DNA of 51,037 nt from Pseudomonas extremorientalis (lineage in GTDB: Bacteria > Pseudomonadota > Gammaproteobacteria > Pseudomonadales > Pseudomonadaceae): contig NZ_MDGK01000034.1 of assembly GCF_001870465.1 (NCBI RefSeq), positions 1 through 51,037 of the forward strand. The letters run 5' to 3'. The translations under genes were made by a program, and so were the position numbers. The notes beneath the pieces are model-generated. The model was not told where the DNA came from. It saw only the letters and a list, made by a program, of their open reading frames with translations, and searched no databases. Shown here in pieces: positions 1 to 7,573 of this stretch; the first letter of the stretch is position 1; every line of letters starts with the position of its first letter.

Positions 1-585
1 GATCAGGAAAGCGGGCTGCACTACAACCGCCATCGCTACTACAATCCGGATGTTGGTCGGTACCTGACGCCGGATCTGGTGAAGCTGGCGGGTGGGATCA
101 ATGCGTACCAGTACGTGCCCAATCCGACGGGATGGGTGGACCCTTTAGGACTGAGTGCCTGTCCCGGGGAGGACAGCTGCAAACTACAGACAATCCCAGG
201 CGCGGACGATCCAACCCAAAAAGCACATGTGGACGATGGAGTTCAATCGCCTCCCCTCATCCACGGAGTTAATGCGGAAACCTTGATTCGAACACACACC
301 ATCGAGGGCAAACGCTCAACCAAACGGGTTGAGAGAATTGCTCTCAGCATGCGAAGCGATGGGTACAAAATCAACGAACCCATTGAAATACTCGAACACA
401 ACGAACGGCGCTATATTGTTGACGGGCATCATCGTGCCTCGGCAGCAAGACAAACACATACGCCAGTCACCTTAAAGTTAATCACCGATATATATAGCCA
501 CAAAACCACGTTCAACAGCATTGAAGAAGTGATAGAAGCATCAAATGCGGTTGGGCTCGATAGATTGGATAGGCCAAGACGATGA
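1..585 (+). CDS. RHS-repeat polymorphic toxin, C-terminal fragment with ParB-like toxin domain
   Basis: The reading frame is open from base 1, so this is the 3' end of a larger gene. The first ~50 residues are the end of an RHS core: RYYNPDVGRYLTPD, then INAYQYVPNPTGWVDPLGLS, the usual conserved block just before the variable toxin tip. After the DPLGL boundary the protein changes character and becomes AT-richer at the DNA level. The tip carries IVDGHHRASAARQ, which resembles the DGHHR-type catalytic motif of the ParB/sulfiredoxin nuclease fold. In the family, such tips are cut off inside the RHS shell and delivered to rival cells, often by type VI secretion. The stop overlaps the next gene by four bases (ATGA), as expected for toxin and immunity genes. 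The nuclease assignment rests on this motif alone; delivery genes lie outside the window. Confidence 0.85.
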   Translation, partial: DQESGLHYNRHRYYNPDVGRYLTPDLVKLAGGINAYQYVPNPTGWVDPLGLSACPGEDSCKLQTIPGADDPTQKAHVDDGVQSPPLIHGVNAETLIRTHTIEGKRSTKRVERIALSMRSDGYKINEPIEILEHNERRYIVDGHHRASAARQTHTPVTLKLITDIYSHKTTFNSIEEVIEASNAVGLDRLDRPRR

Positions 586-992
586 AAAATCAGACCCTGG
601 AAAATTTGATAGCCGAGTATTTGACGCAAGTAAAAATAGCGACTGACTTGCTTGAACAAACTTTTGGAACCAAGAACATTCTCAGGCTGTGGCACTCCAA
701 AAAAATTCCGCGACGAGGATTTGTCACCGACGGCGTAACCTATGAGTTGCATGGCATTGGATGCAGCGTTTATCTATCTGAACTCTGTGTCGACTTTGAT
801 TACGGCCCGAATGAAAGAGTCGATGGATTCGACCCGTGGAGACTATATATGTACGCGTGCGAGGTACCATGCAGATACAAGAAATATACCAATAAAGACT
901 CGCTTGAGCGTGATTTCAGCGAGTACCTGAAAAAGGGCAAAGCTCAGAAAATCTCTGGATCCATGTCCAACTTGTACTTCATACAGCCTTGA
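582..992 (+). CDS. Probable immunity protein for the RHS toxin (DUF6896-like)
   Basis: This 136-residue protein starts inside the toxin stop codon (ATGA overlap), so the two are translationally coupled. It has no signal peptide or membrane segment, so it would act in the cytoplasm and bind the toxin tip. The central part, LHGIGCSVYL followed by VDFDYGP and DGFDPWRLYMYA, resembles the DUF6896 family as I remember it; that family is often found beside polymorphic toxins. The DNA is AT-rich like the toxin tip, consistent with a toxin-immunity cassette that moves as a unit. Function is inferred mainly from position; the family name is from memory. Confidence 0.75.
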   Translation: MKNQTLENLIAEYLTQVKIATDLLEQTFGTKNILRLWHSKKIPRRGFVTDGVTYELHGIGCSVYLSELCVDFDYGPNERVDGFDPWRLYMYACEVPCRYKKYTNKDSLERDFSEYLKKGKAQKISGSMSNLYFIQP

Positions 993-998
993 TTGCAT

Positions 999-1020
999 GG
1001 CCTGATCCAATGATCAGGCC
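999..1020. terminator. Perfect inverted repeat after the immunity gene
   Basis: GGCCTGATC and GATCAGGCC face each other across a four-base loop, seven bases after the immunity-gene stop and ten bases before the stop of the convergent DUF3995 gene. There is no clear T run on either side, so it is a weak or bidirectional terminator at best. Confidence 0.5.
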
Positions 1021-1029
1021 CTCCACTTC

Positions 1030-1467
1030 TCACCCCCACGCCACCACCAACAACCCCACCCCCAACACCAGACACAACGGCGAATAAAAATACGTATCCC
1101 ACCGCGCAAACCTCGACCCACCGACCTTCTTGAAGAACCCGACCAACTCCGAATCCCCAATCGCCCGGGCAAACATCAGTACGGCAATCGCGCTGATGCC
1201 CCACTGCAACGCCCCATGGGATACCGCCGAGAAGTACAGCCCGGCGCGCAGGCACACCAGCAGTGCAATGGCCACCAACCCCATCGCGACCAGGAACGTG
1301 CCCAATGCCGAGGGCTTGAATGCAGGTCTGGGTCCGTTGGCAAATTCGCCGGGCAGTTGGGGAATGGCGGCCTGGAAGCCGAGTTTGCCGCCGGCGGCCC
1401 AGTACAGGTGGACCATGCTGATGCAGGTAAAAACGCCGACAATCCATCGTGCGACAACGAAGCTCAT
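1030..1467 (-). CDS. DUF3995 family membrane protein
   Basis: A 145-residue, strongly hydrophobic protein with about four predicted membrane helices: the N-terminal VVARWIVGVFTCIS segment, one around FLVAMGLVAIALLV, one around LQWGISAIAVLMFA, and one at the C-terminus. The pattern HLYWAAGGKLGFQAAIP near residue 20 and FARAIGD near residue 105 fit DUF3995, a family of inner-membrane proteins of unknown function. The start at 1467 is chosen because AGGGAGAG lies just upstream. The longer reading frame to 2043 runs over the opposite-strand DUF2946 gene and is not believed. No partner is suggested by context. Confidence 0.75.
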   Translation of the reverse strand: MSFVVARWIVGVFTCISMVHLYWAAGGKLGFQAAIPQLPGEFANGPRPAFKPSALGTFLVAMGLVAIALLVCLRAGLYFSAVSHGALQWGISAIAVLMFARAIGDSELVGFFKKVGGSRFARWDTYFYSPLCLVLGVGLLVVAWG

Positions 1468-1560
1468 GGCTGGCTCTCCCTGAAAAGGTGCGAAACAGGA
1501 TAGTCGCCCTGAGATTTTTTGCAGGCATTTCGTCGGCGGCTGATGGTAAAGTGCCGCCCC

Positions 1561-1950
1561 ATGAAACTTGCCCGTGCCGACCGCTCGCTCATTGCCTGGA
1601 TGCTCTACTGCTGCGTCCTGTTCAATGTGTTCGCCTGCAGTATCGGGCATGGGCAGATGGTCGGGATGCAGCTCAATGGCATCGGCGGCCAGTTTTGTAC
1701 GGTGGACCCACGTACCCAGGCGCCCAAGCCGTCCAATTCCACTGAAGAGAATTTGCCGACGCTGTCCAAGGCGTTTGGCTGCCCACTGTGTTCCACGGGC
1801 GGCATGGGCCCGGCGCTGAGTTCCAGCCTGAACGTGGCGGTGTTGCCACAGCCCCATGCTCCACCGCCTGCCATCGTCCTGGCTGCCGATCTCCCTGCCC
1901 GCTTCACCTGGCCTGCGGCCAATCCGCGCGCGCCGCCTGCCTTCGCCTGA
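1561..1950 (+). CDS. DUF2946 family protein (possible metal-handling exported protein)
   Basis: The 129-residue product begins with a basic stretch (KLARADRS) and a hydrophobic helix (LIAWMLYCCVLFNVFACS), so it is exported or membrane-anchored. A CPLCSTGG motif sits near residue 76 and the C-terminus is rich in Ala and Pro. This resembles DUF2946, small proteins frequently found next to TonB receptors and copper genes. It lies 95 bases before a TonB-dependent receptor in the same direction, so the two are probably co-transcribed. No strong ribosome site precedes 1561; an in-frame ATG at 1543 is possible. A metal-related role is inferred from the CxxC motif and context only. Confidence 0.6.
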   Translation: MKLARADRSLIAWMLYCCVLFNVFACSIGHGQMVGMQLNGIGGQFCTVDPRTQAPKPSNSTEENLPTLSKAFGCPLCSTGGMGPALSSSLNVAVLPQPHAPPPAIVLAADLPARFTWPAANPRAPPAFA

Positions 1951-2045
1951 TGCCTTCGCTTTCCGATCTGCACTGAGTACCGTTTCCGCAAGGAAGTACG
2001 GGCGGCTGTGCGTTGTTTTCAAGCCAAGTTTTTCAGGATTCAACC

Positions 2046-4172
2046 ATGAAACATCTCCCCCTGTTGGCAGGCCTGTTCGGCTGCCTGCCTGTCTGCGCCT
2101 GGGCCCTTGAGTTGGCCCCGACCACCATCGATGGCGCGCAAGCCGACGAACCCGGCCTGGCCCTGGATCAATCCAGCGGCGTGGCGTCGCGGTTGGGCTT
2201 GAGCGTGCGGGAAACCCCGGCGTCGGTGGCCATCGCCAATCGCAGTGACATCGAGCGCCATGGCGCCAAGACCTTCCGCGATGCCGCCAACACCTTGCCC
2301 GGCGTCAACGCCAGCGCCCCGCCGGGGTTTGGCGGGTTTGTTTCCTATCGCGGCTTTACCAGCAGCCAGATCACCCAGATGTTCAACGGTATCAACGTCG
2401 CCACCGGCCTGGCGCGCCCCGTGGATGCGTGGATCTATGACCGGGTGGAACTGGTGGGTGGCCCCTCCTCGCTGATCAACGGCGCAGGCTCCGTGGGCGG
2501 CTCGCTCAACTACGTGACCAAGTTGGCCACCCGTGAGGAACAGGCCGCCGAAGGCCAGCTCACCTACGGCAGCTACGACACCGCCGGCATGGCCTTCGGC
2601 GTCAACCATGCCCTGACCGAACCTGGCGCCGAGGTACAGCATTACGCACGCCTGGATGTGAGCCGCAACACCAACCACAGCTATATCGACCGCGATCAGC
2701 GCGACGCGTGGAGCCTGGCGTTTTCCCTGCTCAGTGACCTCACGCCCGACCTGTCCCACACCCTGGCGCTGGAATACCAGGATGAGCACGAAGACAGCCC
2801 CTACTGGGGCACACCGGTGCTCAACCCCAAGGCAGGCGAGTTGAAGATCGACAGACACAACCGCTTCAACAACTACAACGTCGCCGACGGGCGCTACGAA
2901 CAACGCACGATCTGGGCACGCTCGATCATCGACTACCGGCTCAACGACAGCACCACGCTGAAAAACACCCTTTACCATTTGGACAGCCAACGCGATTACC
3001 GCAACCTGGAAACCTATCAGTACAACGCGAACAACACGGCGGTAAACCGCTCGACGGCCTATCAGGTACGTCATCAGGGCGAACAGAACGGCAACCAGTT
3101 CGAACTGCGCCACGACGATAGCCTCTTCGGCCTGTCGACTACCTGGTCCGGCGGCTTCGAGTACAAAGTCAACAGCACCACCAACACTCCGTGGAATGTG
3201 CCAGGCAACAGCACGGTAGACCCGAACAACTTCGACCCCGGGCACTTCTTTGACCTGCCGCGGACCCGGGAACGCTTCGGCAAGGACAAGACCAACGAAG
3301 TCACCACCAAAGCACTGTTCGTGGAAAATCGCCTGGGCCTTACCGACACATTGTCGCTGCTGACTGGCCTGCGTTATGACGCCATCGACCTGGATGTGAC
3401 CAACCACCGTGCGATAACCGCCACCAACCCCGGCCACTTCAAACGCAACTGGGAACCGGTGACCGGCCGTGTGGGCCTGACCTACCAGTTCATCCCAACG
3501 GCTAATGTGTATGTGCAATACAGCACCGCCGCCGAGCAACCGAACACCACCACGCAAGTGTTTGATGTCTCGACGGGCAAGCAGTGGGAAGTGGGCAGCA
3601 AATTCGACTACCTGGACGGGCGTGGCTCAGCCACCGCTGCCGCATACAAGATCGAGCGCAAGGACTTTGCCGTCACCGACCCGCAGGACCCCAGCAACAG
3701 CATTCCGGTCGGTGCGCAGTCATCCAAAGGGATCGAATTGGCCAGCTCGCTGCGCATCACGCCAAGGCTGCTGGCGGAAGGCAACTTCGCCTGGGTAGAT
3801 GCCGAGTACGATGACTTCAACGAGAAAATCGCCAGTGGCGCCGTGGTGTCGCGCAAGGGCAACACGCCAACCAACGTGCCCAAGCGCGTGGGCAATCTGT
3901 GGCTGACCTATGATTTTGCCGAGGACTGGCAAGGGGGTGTGGACGCGCGATATGTAGCCCAGGTGTATGCAGACAACGCCAACACACAGACAGTGCCAGC
4001 CTACACCCTGTTCGGAACGTTCCTGCGCTATAAGGTCGATTCGCACACCTCAGTGACGGGCCGGGTGCGCAACTTGACGAATGAGGTGTATGCCGAGTTT
4101 GCCCATGTGTCGCCGGCGTATTACTTGGGCTCACCACGAACCTTTGAGTTGGCGGTGCAGACCCGGTTCTGA
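2046..4172 (+). CDS. TonB-dependent outer-membrane receptor, siderophore-receptor type
   Basis: A 708-residue receptor with a signal peptide (MKHLPLLAGLFGCLPVCAWA). An N-terminal plug domain follows at roughly residues 60-170 (TPASVAIANRSDIE, LPGVNASAPP, VSYRGF, VELVGGPSSLINGAGSVGG), then a long beta-barrel ending in the terminal Phe needed for outer-membrane insertion (AVQTRF). The plug motifs place it with the TonB-dependent siderophore receptors. No signalling extension precedes the plug, so it is unlikely to work with a sigma/anti-sigma pair. Start 2046 is chosen for the AGGA at 2036-2039 and the signal peptide. The substrate cannot be read from sequence; the DUF2946 neighbour leaves a metal complex other than iron open. 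Confidence 0.85.
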   Translation: MKHLPLLAGLFGCLPVCAWALELAPTTIDGAQADEPGLALDQSSGVASRLGLSVRETPASVAIANRSDIERHGAKTFRDAANTLPGVNASAPPGFGGFVSYRGFTSSQITQMFNGINVATGLARPVDAWIYDRVELVGGPSSLINGAGSVGGSLNYVTKLATREEQAAEGQLTYGSYDTAGMAFGVNHALTEPGAEVQHYARLDVSRNTNHSYIDRDQRDAWSLAFSLLSDLTPDLSHTLALEYQDEHEDSPYWGTPVLNPKAGELKIDRHNRFNNYNVADGRYEQRTIWARSIIDYRLNDSTTLKNTLYHLDSQRDYRNLETYQYNANNTAVNRSTAYQVRHQGEQNGNQFELRHDDSLFGLSTTWSGGFEYKVNSTTNTPWNVPGNSTVDPNNFDPGHFFDLPRTRERFGKDKTNEVTTKALFVENRLGLTDTLSLLTGLRYDAIDLDVTNHRAITATNPGHFKRNWEPVTGRVGLTYQFIPTANVYVQYSTAAEQPNTTTQVFDVSTGKQWEVGSKFDYLDGRGSATAAAYKIERKDFAVTDPQDPSNSIPVGAQSSKGIELASSLRITPRLLAEGNFAWVDAEYDDFNEKIASGAVVSRKGNTPTNVPKRVGNLWLTYDFAEDWQGGVDARYVAQVYADNANTQTVPAYTLFGTFLRYKVDSHTSVTGRVRNLTNEVYAEFAHVSPAYYLGSPRTFELAVQTRF

Positions 4173-4190
4173 TCCTGGAATGCAGCTAAA

Positions 4191-4279
4191 TGTGGGAGGG
4201 AGCTTGCTCCCGATAGTGTTGGATCAGTCAACCATGCCGTGACTGACTCGCTGCAATCGGCAGCAAGCCCCCTCCCACA
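4191..4279. repeat. Paired REP element (BIME-like)
   Basis: Two inverted copies of the group's REP (TGTGGGAGGGAGCTTGCTCC and GCAAGCCCCCTCCCACA) flank about 40 bases of spacer. It lies between the convergent receptor and binding-protein genes, where it can stabilise both mRNA ends. Confidence 0.9.
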
Positions 4280-4310
4280 CCTGCTTCGCATTGAACTGAA
4301 AGATCCGTGG

Positions 4311-5327
4311 TTATTTCAGGCTCGCCTCAACCTTCTGCGCCACATCCTCAGTCAACCAGGCCTTCCACACCTCGGGATGCTCCTTGAGAAACGCCTGGGC
4401 CACCTCACGTGGCGCCGTGTGGTTCTCACTCATGCTCGCTAATGCCTTGTTCAACGGCTCAATCGGAAACTCGACCTTCTCGAAAAACTGCACAATCTGC
4501 GGATGCTCTTTCTGGAACGGCGTCGAGACCCCGACACTCAACTTCGACGCCAATGACCGGGTCGGCTTCGGATCAGGGTTATCCGCATCCGTCAGGGTTT
4601 TCCACGCCTCGGCATCAAACGGCGGCTCTTCCAGCTGGATCAACTTGTAACGCCCCATCAGCGGCGTCGGCGACCAGTAATAGAACAGCACCGGCTTGCC
4701 GCGCCGGATCGATGAAGCGATCTCCGCGTCCAGTGCCGCGCCCGAGCCACTGCGGAAGTTCACGTAGCTGTCATCCAGGCCGTAGGCCTTGAGCTTCTGT
4801 TTGTTGACCACTTCCGAGGTCCAGCCGATGGGGCTGTTGAGAAAGCGCCCCTTGCCGGGGGATTCGGGGTCCTTGAACACATCCTTGTAGCGTGCCAAGT
4901 CCTTCACGCTCTTGAGGTCCGGCGCCAGGGGCTTGATACCTTTGGCGGGGTCGCCCTTGACCACGTATTCCGGCACCCACCAGCCTTCGGTCGCACCCTT
5001 GACCGTGTCACCCAGGCCCACCACCTTGCCTTCGGCCTCGGCCTTGACCCACACCGGGCTGCGGCCGGCCCACTCTTCGCCGATCACCTGGATGTCGTTC
5101 TTTGCCAGGGCGGTTTCCAGTGTGATGGTGGTGCCGGGCAAGGTATCGGTGGGCAGGTCGTAGCCCTTCTCGACAATCACCCGCAGCACTTCGGTGATCA
5201 GGCTGCCGCTTTCCCAGTTCAGGTCGGCAAAATGTACCGGCGCCTCGGCGGCGCTTACCGGCAACGTGGCCACTGACAGCCCCAGTGTTGTCAGGGACGC
5301 AGCCAACAGCGTTCTCAATCCTTTCAT
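4311..5327 (-). CDS. ABC transporter substrate-binding protein, glycine betaine/choline/carnitine type (OpuAC family)
   Basis: The 338-residue protein has a signal peptide ending at VSAAEA and a single periplasmic binding domain of the OpuAC/ProX type (VHFADLNWESGSLITEVLR, then GTTITLETALAKNDIQV, EEWAGRSPVW, EGWWVPEYV, LFYYWSPTPLMGRY). Trp and Tyr in these segments fit the aromatic boxes that hold quaternary ammonium groups in this family, such as choline, betaine or carnitine. No permease or ATPase is nearby, so it is an orphan binding protein that probably feeds a shared transporter, as known for several such proteins in Pseudomonas. Start is supported by GAGG/GAAGG upstream. The exact ligand is not decidable here. 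Confidence 0.85.
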   Translation of the reverse strand: MKGLRTLLAASLTTLGLSVATLPVSAAEAPVHFADLNWESGSLITEVLRVIVEKGYDLPTDTLPGTTITLETALAKNDIQVIGEEWAGRSPVWVKAEAEGKVVGLGDTVKGATEGWWVPEYVVKGDPAKGIKPLAPDLKSVKDLARYKDVFKDPESPGKGRFLNSPIGWTSEVVNKQKLKAYGLDDSYVNFRSGSGAALDAEIASSIRRGKPVLFYYWSPTPLMGRYKLIQLEEPPFDAEAWKTLTDADNPDPKPTRSLASKLSVGVSTPFQKEHPQIVQFFEKVEFPIEPLNKALASMSENHTAPREVAQAFLKEHPEVWKAWLTEDVAQKVEASLK

Positions 5328-5461
5328 GCCTTCGCACCTCGCGATATCGCAGCCAATGGCGGACGGCTTTGCTGCGTATGCGCGAAGCCTCTGAATAGTT
5401 AAGTCAACTCAACTGTAGTAGAGGTTCCGGGAGATAACGGGTGTTCGCGTTTTTTTGCTGA

Positions 5462-5911
5462 TTATTCACTGGCCTTGAAGGTGACCAGTTCGCCCTTGCG
5501 CCATTTGGCGGCCTTGCCGGTGACAGCCTTCAGGGTTTTGGTCAGGCCTTCCTGCAATTGCTCGTTGGCGGCGAACACCAGCATCACGCTGTGGCCTTCC
5601 TTGAACACGATGCCCTGGCCTTCGGCCGACGACACAAAGGCGTAGTCGCCCAGGCCGTACACCGTCAACTTGATGTCGCGGAACTTCAATTCGAACTTGC
5701 CGCCCTCACGACTGGGCAATACCGCTGCACGAAAATGGTCGCCGACCTTGAGCTCAAGGCGTGGTTTGTCATCCACCACCATCGCCGCCTCGGTATCGAT
5801 TTCGGCGATGTAAATGCCTTCCGGCGTCTGCTCGGTGATGTAGACAAAACGGGATTGGAACTGTTTGACCAACTTTGCGCGCAAATCACCCAGCACGAAC
5901 AACGCGTGCAT
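5462..5911 (-). CDS. Conserved hypothetical protein, 149 residues
   Basis: I do not recognise a named family. The protein is soluble, without signal peptide or membrane helices, and looks beta-rich (alternating stretches such as RFVYITEQTPEGIYIAEID and KFELKFRDIKLTVYGLGDY), ending in a Lys-rich segment (AVTGKAAKWRKGE). No good ribosome site precedes the ATG at 5911. An in-frame TTG at 5932 has GGGGGC upstream and could be the true start. It is transcribed on its own, with a 134-base gap to the betaine-binding gene on the same strand upstream of that gene's start. Confidence 0.6.
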   Translation of the reverse strand: MHALFVLGDLRAKLVKQFQSRFVYITEQTPEGIYIAEIDTEAAMVVDDKPRLELKVGDHFRAAVLPSREGGKFELKFRDIKLTVYGLGDYAFVSSAEGQGIVFKEGHSVMLVFAANEQLQEGLTKTLKAVTGKAAKWRKGELVTFKASE

Positions 5912-6327
5912 ATCCAGATTACTGACTGCCAAGGAAACGCCCCCACATGGAAAAGAGCGCTGTCCGCCAAAGCGGGCAGCACAAAAAACGGCCATCACGG
6001 CACGATCACACAACTCATTCTTTGAAAAAACTGAAGAAAATCCTGCTGTCGAGCCGAAAGACTAGTACAGACATGCGCGATGGGCCTTGTGCAAGGTCAT
6101 CAGGCGCCACAGGAGATCACAGGTTCAACGGCCCGAGAATACGGGTCGACCAACTTCAGAGAATAACCCAATTAAAAATGCAGTTTTCCGACATGCATAC
6201 ACAAATAAACACGCTGTCATGGAACCGGACGCTGACTGCTGACGACAATACTAAAACAGCAGCATGGATCAAGACCACTCAAAACGCTGCAATCCAGTCA
6301 TCCCGCAAGATCGAAAAGGAGCAGGCC
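5912..6327. other. Gene-free stretch, AT-richer
   Basis: This divergent intergenic region separates two hypothetical genes. An open frame runs through it into the 6328 gene, but its codon use is unlike real genes here and its residues look random, so I treat it as leader and promoter DNA. No repeat or recognisable operator was found. Confidence 0.5.
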
Positions 6328-6603
6328 ATGCAAAGATCACCCTACAGCGCTATGTCTTCGCAAACCCGTTCATCCTGTCAGGACGAGGCGCAATACTACC
6401 GCTTGAACAGCTTCGAGGGGTACCCGGATTCGGTTCTTTACCAAGTCGTACCTGCCGGCCGGAACTTCTTCCACGTGCGCGAAGTGCTCAGTGGCCGCAT
6501 CAAAGGCTTCCGCAGCGACCATGTCAAGGCCTGCGAACTGGCCAAAAAACTCGAAGCCGTGTTGCACGCCCAACATGGAGCTATCGTTTCGTCCGCCCGG
6601 TAA
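6328..6603 (+). CDS. Small conserved hypothetical protein, 91 residues
   Basis: Start 6328 is set by the strong ribosome site AAAAGGAG ten bases upstream. The product is soluble. Its middle (YRLNSFEGYPDSVLYQVV, then GRNFFHVREVLSGRIKGFRS) and helical end (HVKACELAKKLEAVLHA) suggest a small alpha/beta fold in which residues introduce or modify a central sheet. I cannot assign a family or role. It begins a run of small co-oriented genes up to 7248. Confidence 0.6.
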   Translation: MQRSPYSAMSSQTRSSCQDEAQYYRLNSFEGYPDSVLYQVVPAGRNFFHVREVLSGRIKGFRSDHVKACELAKKLEAVLHAQHGAIVSSAR

Positions 6604-6713
6604 CTTTACCGCGCCGCCGACCCGCAACAACTGCCATACTGGCCCGTCCACTGAAGTTTGCGCCCCACGGGCCAGGTTTCTCCAGTGCAGTTATCTCCAA
6701 GGGAAGGCTCTAC

Positions 6714-6944
6714 GTGACGGAATTTGATATCGGCGAATTTTTCATCCATGGCGACGCAAGGGAAGTAGACGGTGAGTTTCAAGCAGTGATCGTGATGCGG
6801 GCCAAGCCACCGCTGACCACTGTCAGCACGCACCAAGTGGAAAAAGACCGCTGGTTCAAAACCGTCGACGCAGCCGCCGCCGCTGCAAAAGAGGCCGCCA
6901 GGGCGTTAAAGACTGCCGTGGATGCCGGGGCCCTTAATTCCTGA
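6714..6944 (+). CDS. Small hypothetical protein, 76 residues, GTG start
   Basis: The GTG at 6714 is preceded by AAGGGAAGG, a good ribosome site, and the residues from there on (TEFDIGEFFIHGDAREVDGE) look like real protein, whereas the upstream part of the open frame does not. The C-terminal third is an Ala/Lys-rich helix (DAAAAAAKEAARALKTAVDA). It is soluble and belongs to no family I recognise. It lies 110 bases after the preceding small gene and 67 bases before a DUF2789 gene, all in one direction. Confidence 0.55.
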   Translation: MTEFDIGEFFIHGDAREVDGEFQAVIVMRAKPPLTTVSTHQVEKDRWFKTVDAAAAAAKEAARALKTAVDAGALNS

Positions 6945-7011
6945 ACATTCGATAGAACTCCGCCGCGCTACAACCCTCCCATGCATAACGCCCCCCTGCA
7001 TGGAGAACGAA

Positions 7012-7248
7012 ATGGACGCGCCAATCCCCACCCTTGAAACCCTGTTTGAACAATTGGGCCTGGATTCAACCCCGGACGCCATCGATGCATTTATCGTCGC
7101 CCATCCGTTGCCTGAAGACGTGAAACTGATCGATGCGCCATTCTGGTCTGCACAACAAGCCAGCTTTCTCAAGGAAGAACTGCGTGACGACGCCGAATGG
7201 GCTATCGCGGTGGATGAGCTGAACCAGCGCCTGCATCAGTCGCACTAA
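7012..7248 (+). CDS. DUF2789 family protein
   Basis: A 78-residue acidic, soluble protein. The pattern PTLETLFEQLGLDSTPDAID followed by FIVAHPLPEDVKLIDAPFW and FLKEELRDDAEWAIAVDELN matches DUF2789, a short all-helical family of unknown function common in gamma-proteobacteria. Start 7012 is chosen because GGAGAACGAA lies directly upstream; an in-frame ATG at 7000 is less well placed. The stop lies seven bases before the convergent stop of the next gene. Confidence 0.8.
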   Translation: MDAPIPTLETLFEQLGLDSTPDAIDAFIVAHPLPEDVKLIDAPFWSAQQASFLKEELRDDAEWAIAVDELNQRLHQSH

Positions 7249-7255
7249 ACAGCCC

Positions 7256-7459
7256 TCAATGCAGGCTGTCTGACTGCTCCAGGCGCATCAGCGCCTGCCA
7301 GGCAGCCCTGCACTCCTCTGCCTCATCGCGACTGGCGAACGCCGTGCCGCGCTGCTCACCGTTGAGCAATACCACCCAACAGGCCTTTTGACCCAATGCC
7401 CGCAAGGCATGCGGTACACCACTCCCAATCATCACGGCAACATCGACTTTGTTTTGCAT
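7256..7459 (-). CDS. Small conserved hypothetical protein, 67 residues
   Basis: Start 7459 follows GGAGAAG at good spacing. The product contains ALGQKACWVVLLNGEQRG and ASRDEAEECRAAWQALMRLE, suggesting a small beta-alpha fold without export signals. I do not recognise the family. It is convergent with the DUF2789 gene, only seven bases away. Confidence 0.55.
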   Translation of the reverse strand: MQNKVDVAVMIGSGVPHALRALGQKACWVVLLNGEQRGTAFASRDEAEECRAAWQALMRLEQSDSLH

Positions 7460-7527
7460 GGTGCTTCTCCACAGCATTAGTTAGCTGGCTAACAATGTTG
7501 CCCATGCTACGGTTTTACGTCCGCTTG

Positions 7528-7550
7528 AAAAAGCTATTACCGGAATAGCT
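7528..7550 (-). terminator. Intrinsic terminator after the chemoreceptor gene
   Basis: Read on the minus strand, AGCTATT-CCGGT-AATAGCT forms a seven-pair stem and is followed directly by a run of five T. It lies 23 bases past the stop of the chemoreceptor gene. Confidence 0.75.
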
Positions 7551-7573
7551 CCCTTGCATAAACGGCAATAATC

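Noticed and set aside
1030..2043. 337-codon version of the DUF3995 gene
   Set aside because: The extra N-terminus is antisense to the DUF2946 gene and has no family features; the start at 1467 has a good ribosome site.
5397..5414. Imperfect palindrome AGTTAAGTCAACTCAACT upstream of the betaine-type binding protein
   Set aside because: Only about 14 of 18 positions match in symmetry and it resembles no operator I know; too weak to list as a site.
5947..6327. N-terminal extension of the 91-residue gene
   Set aside because: Codon use and composition look random, while a strong ribosome site marks 6328 as the start.
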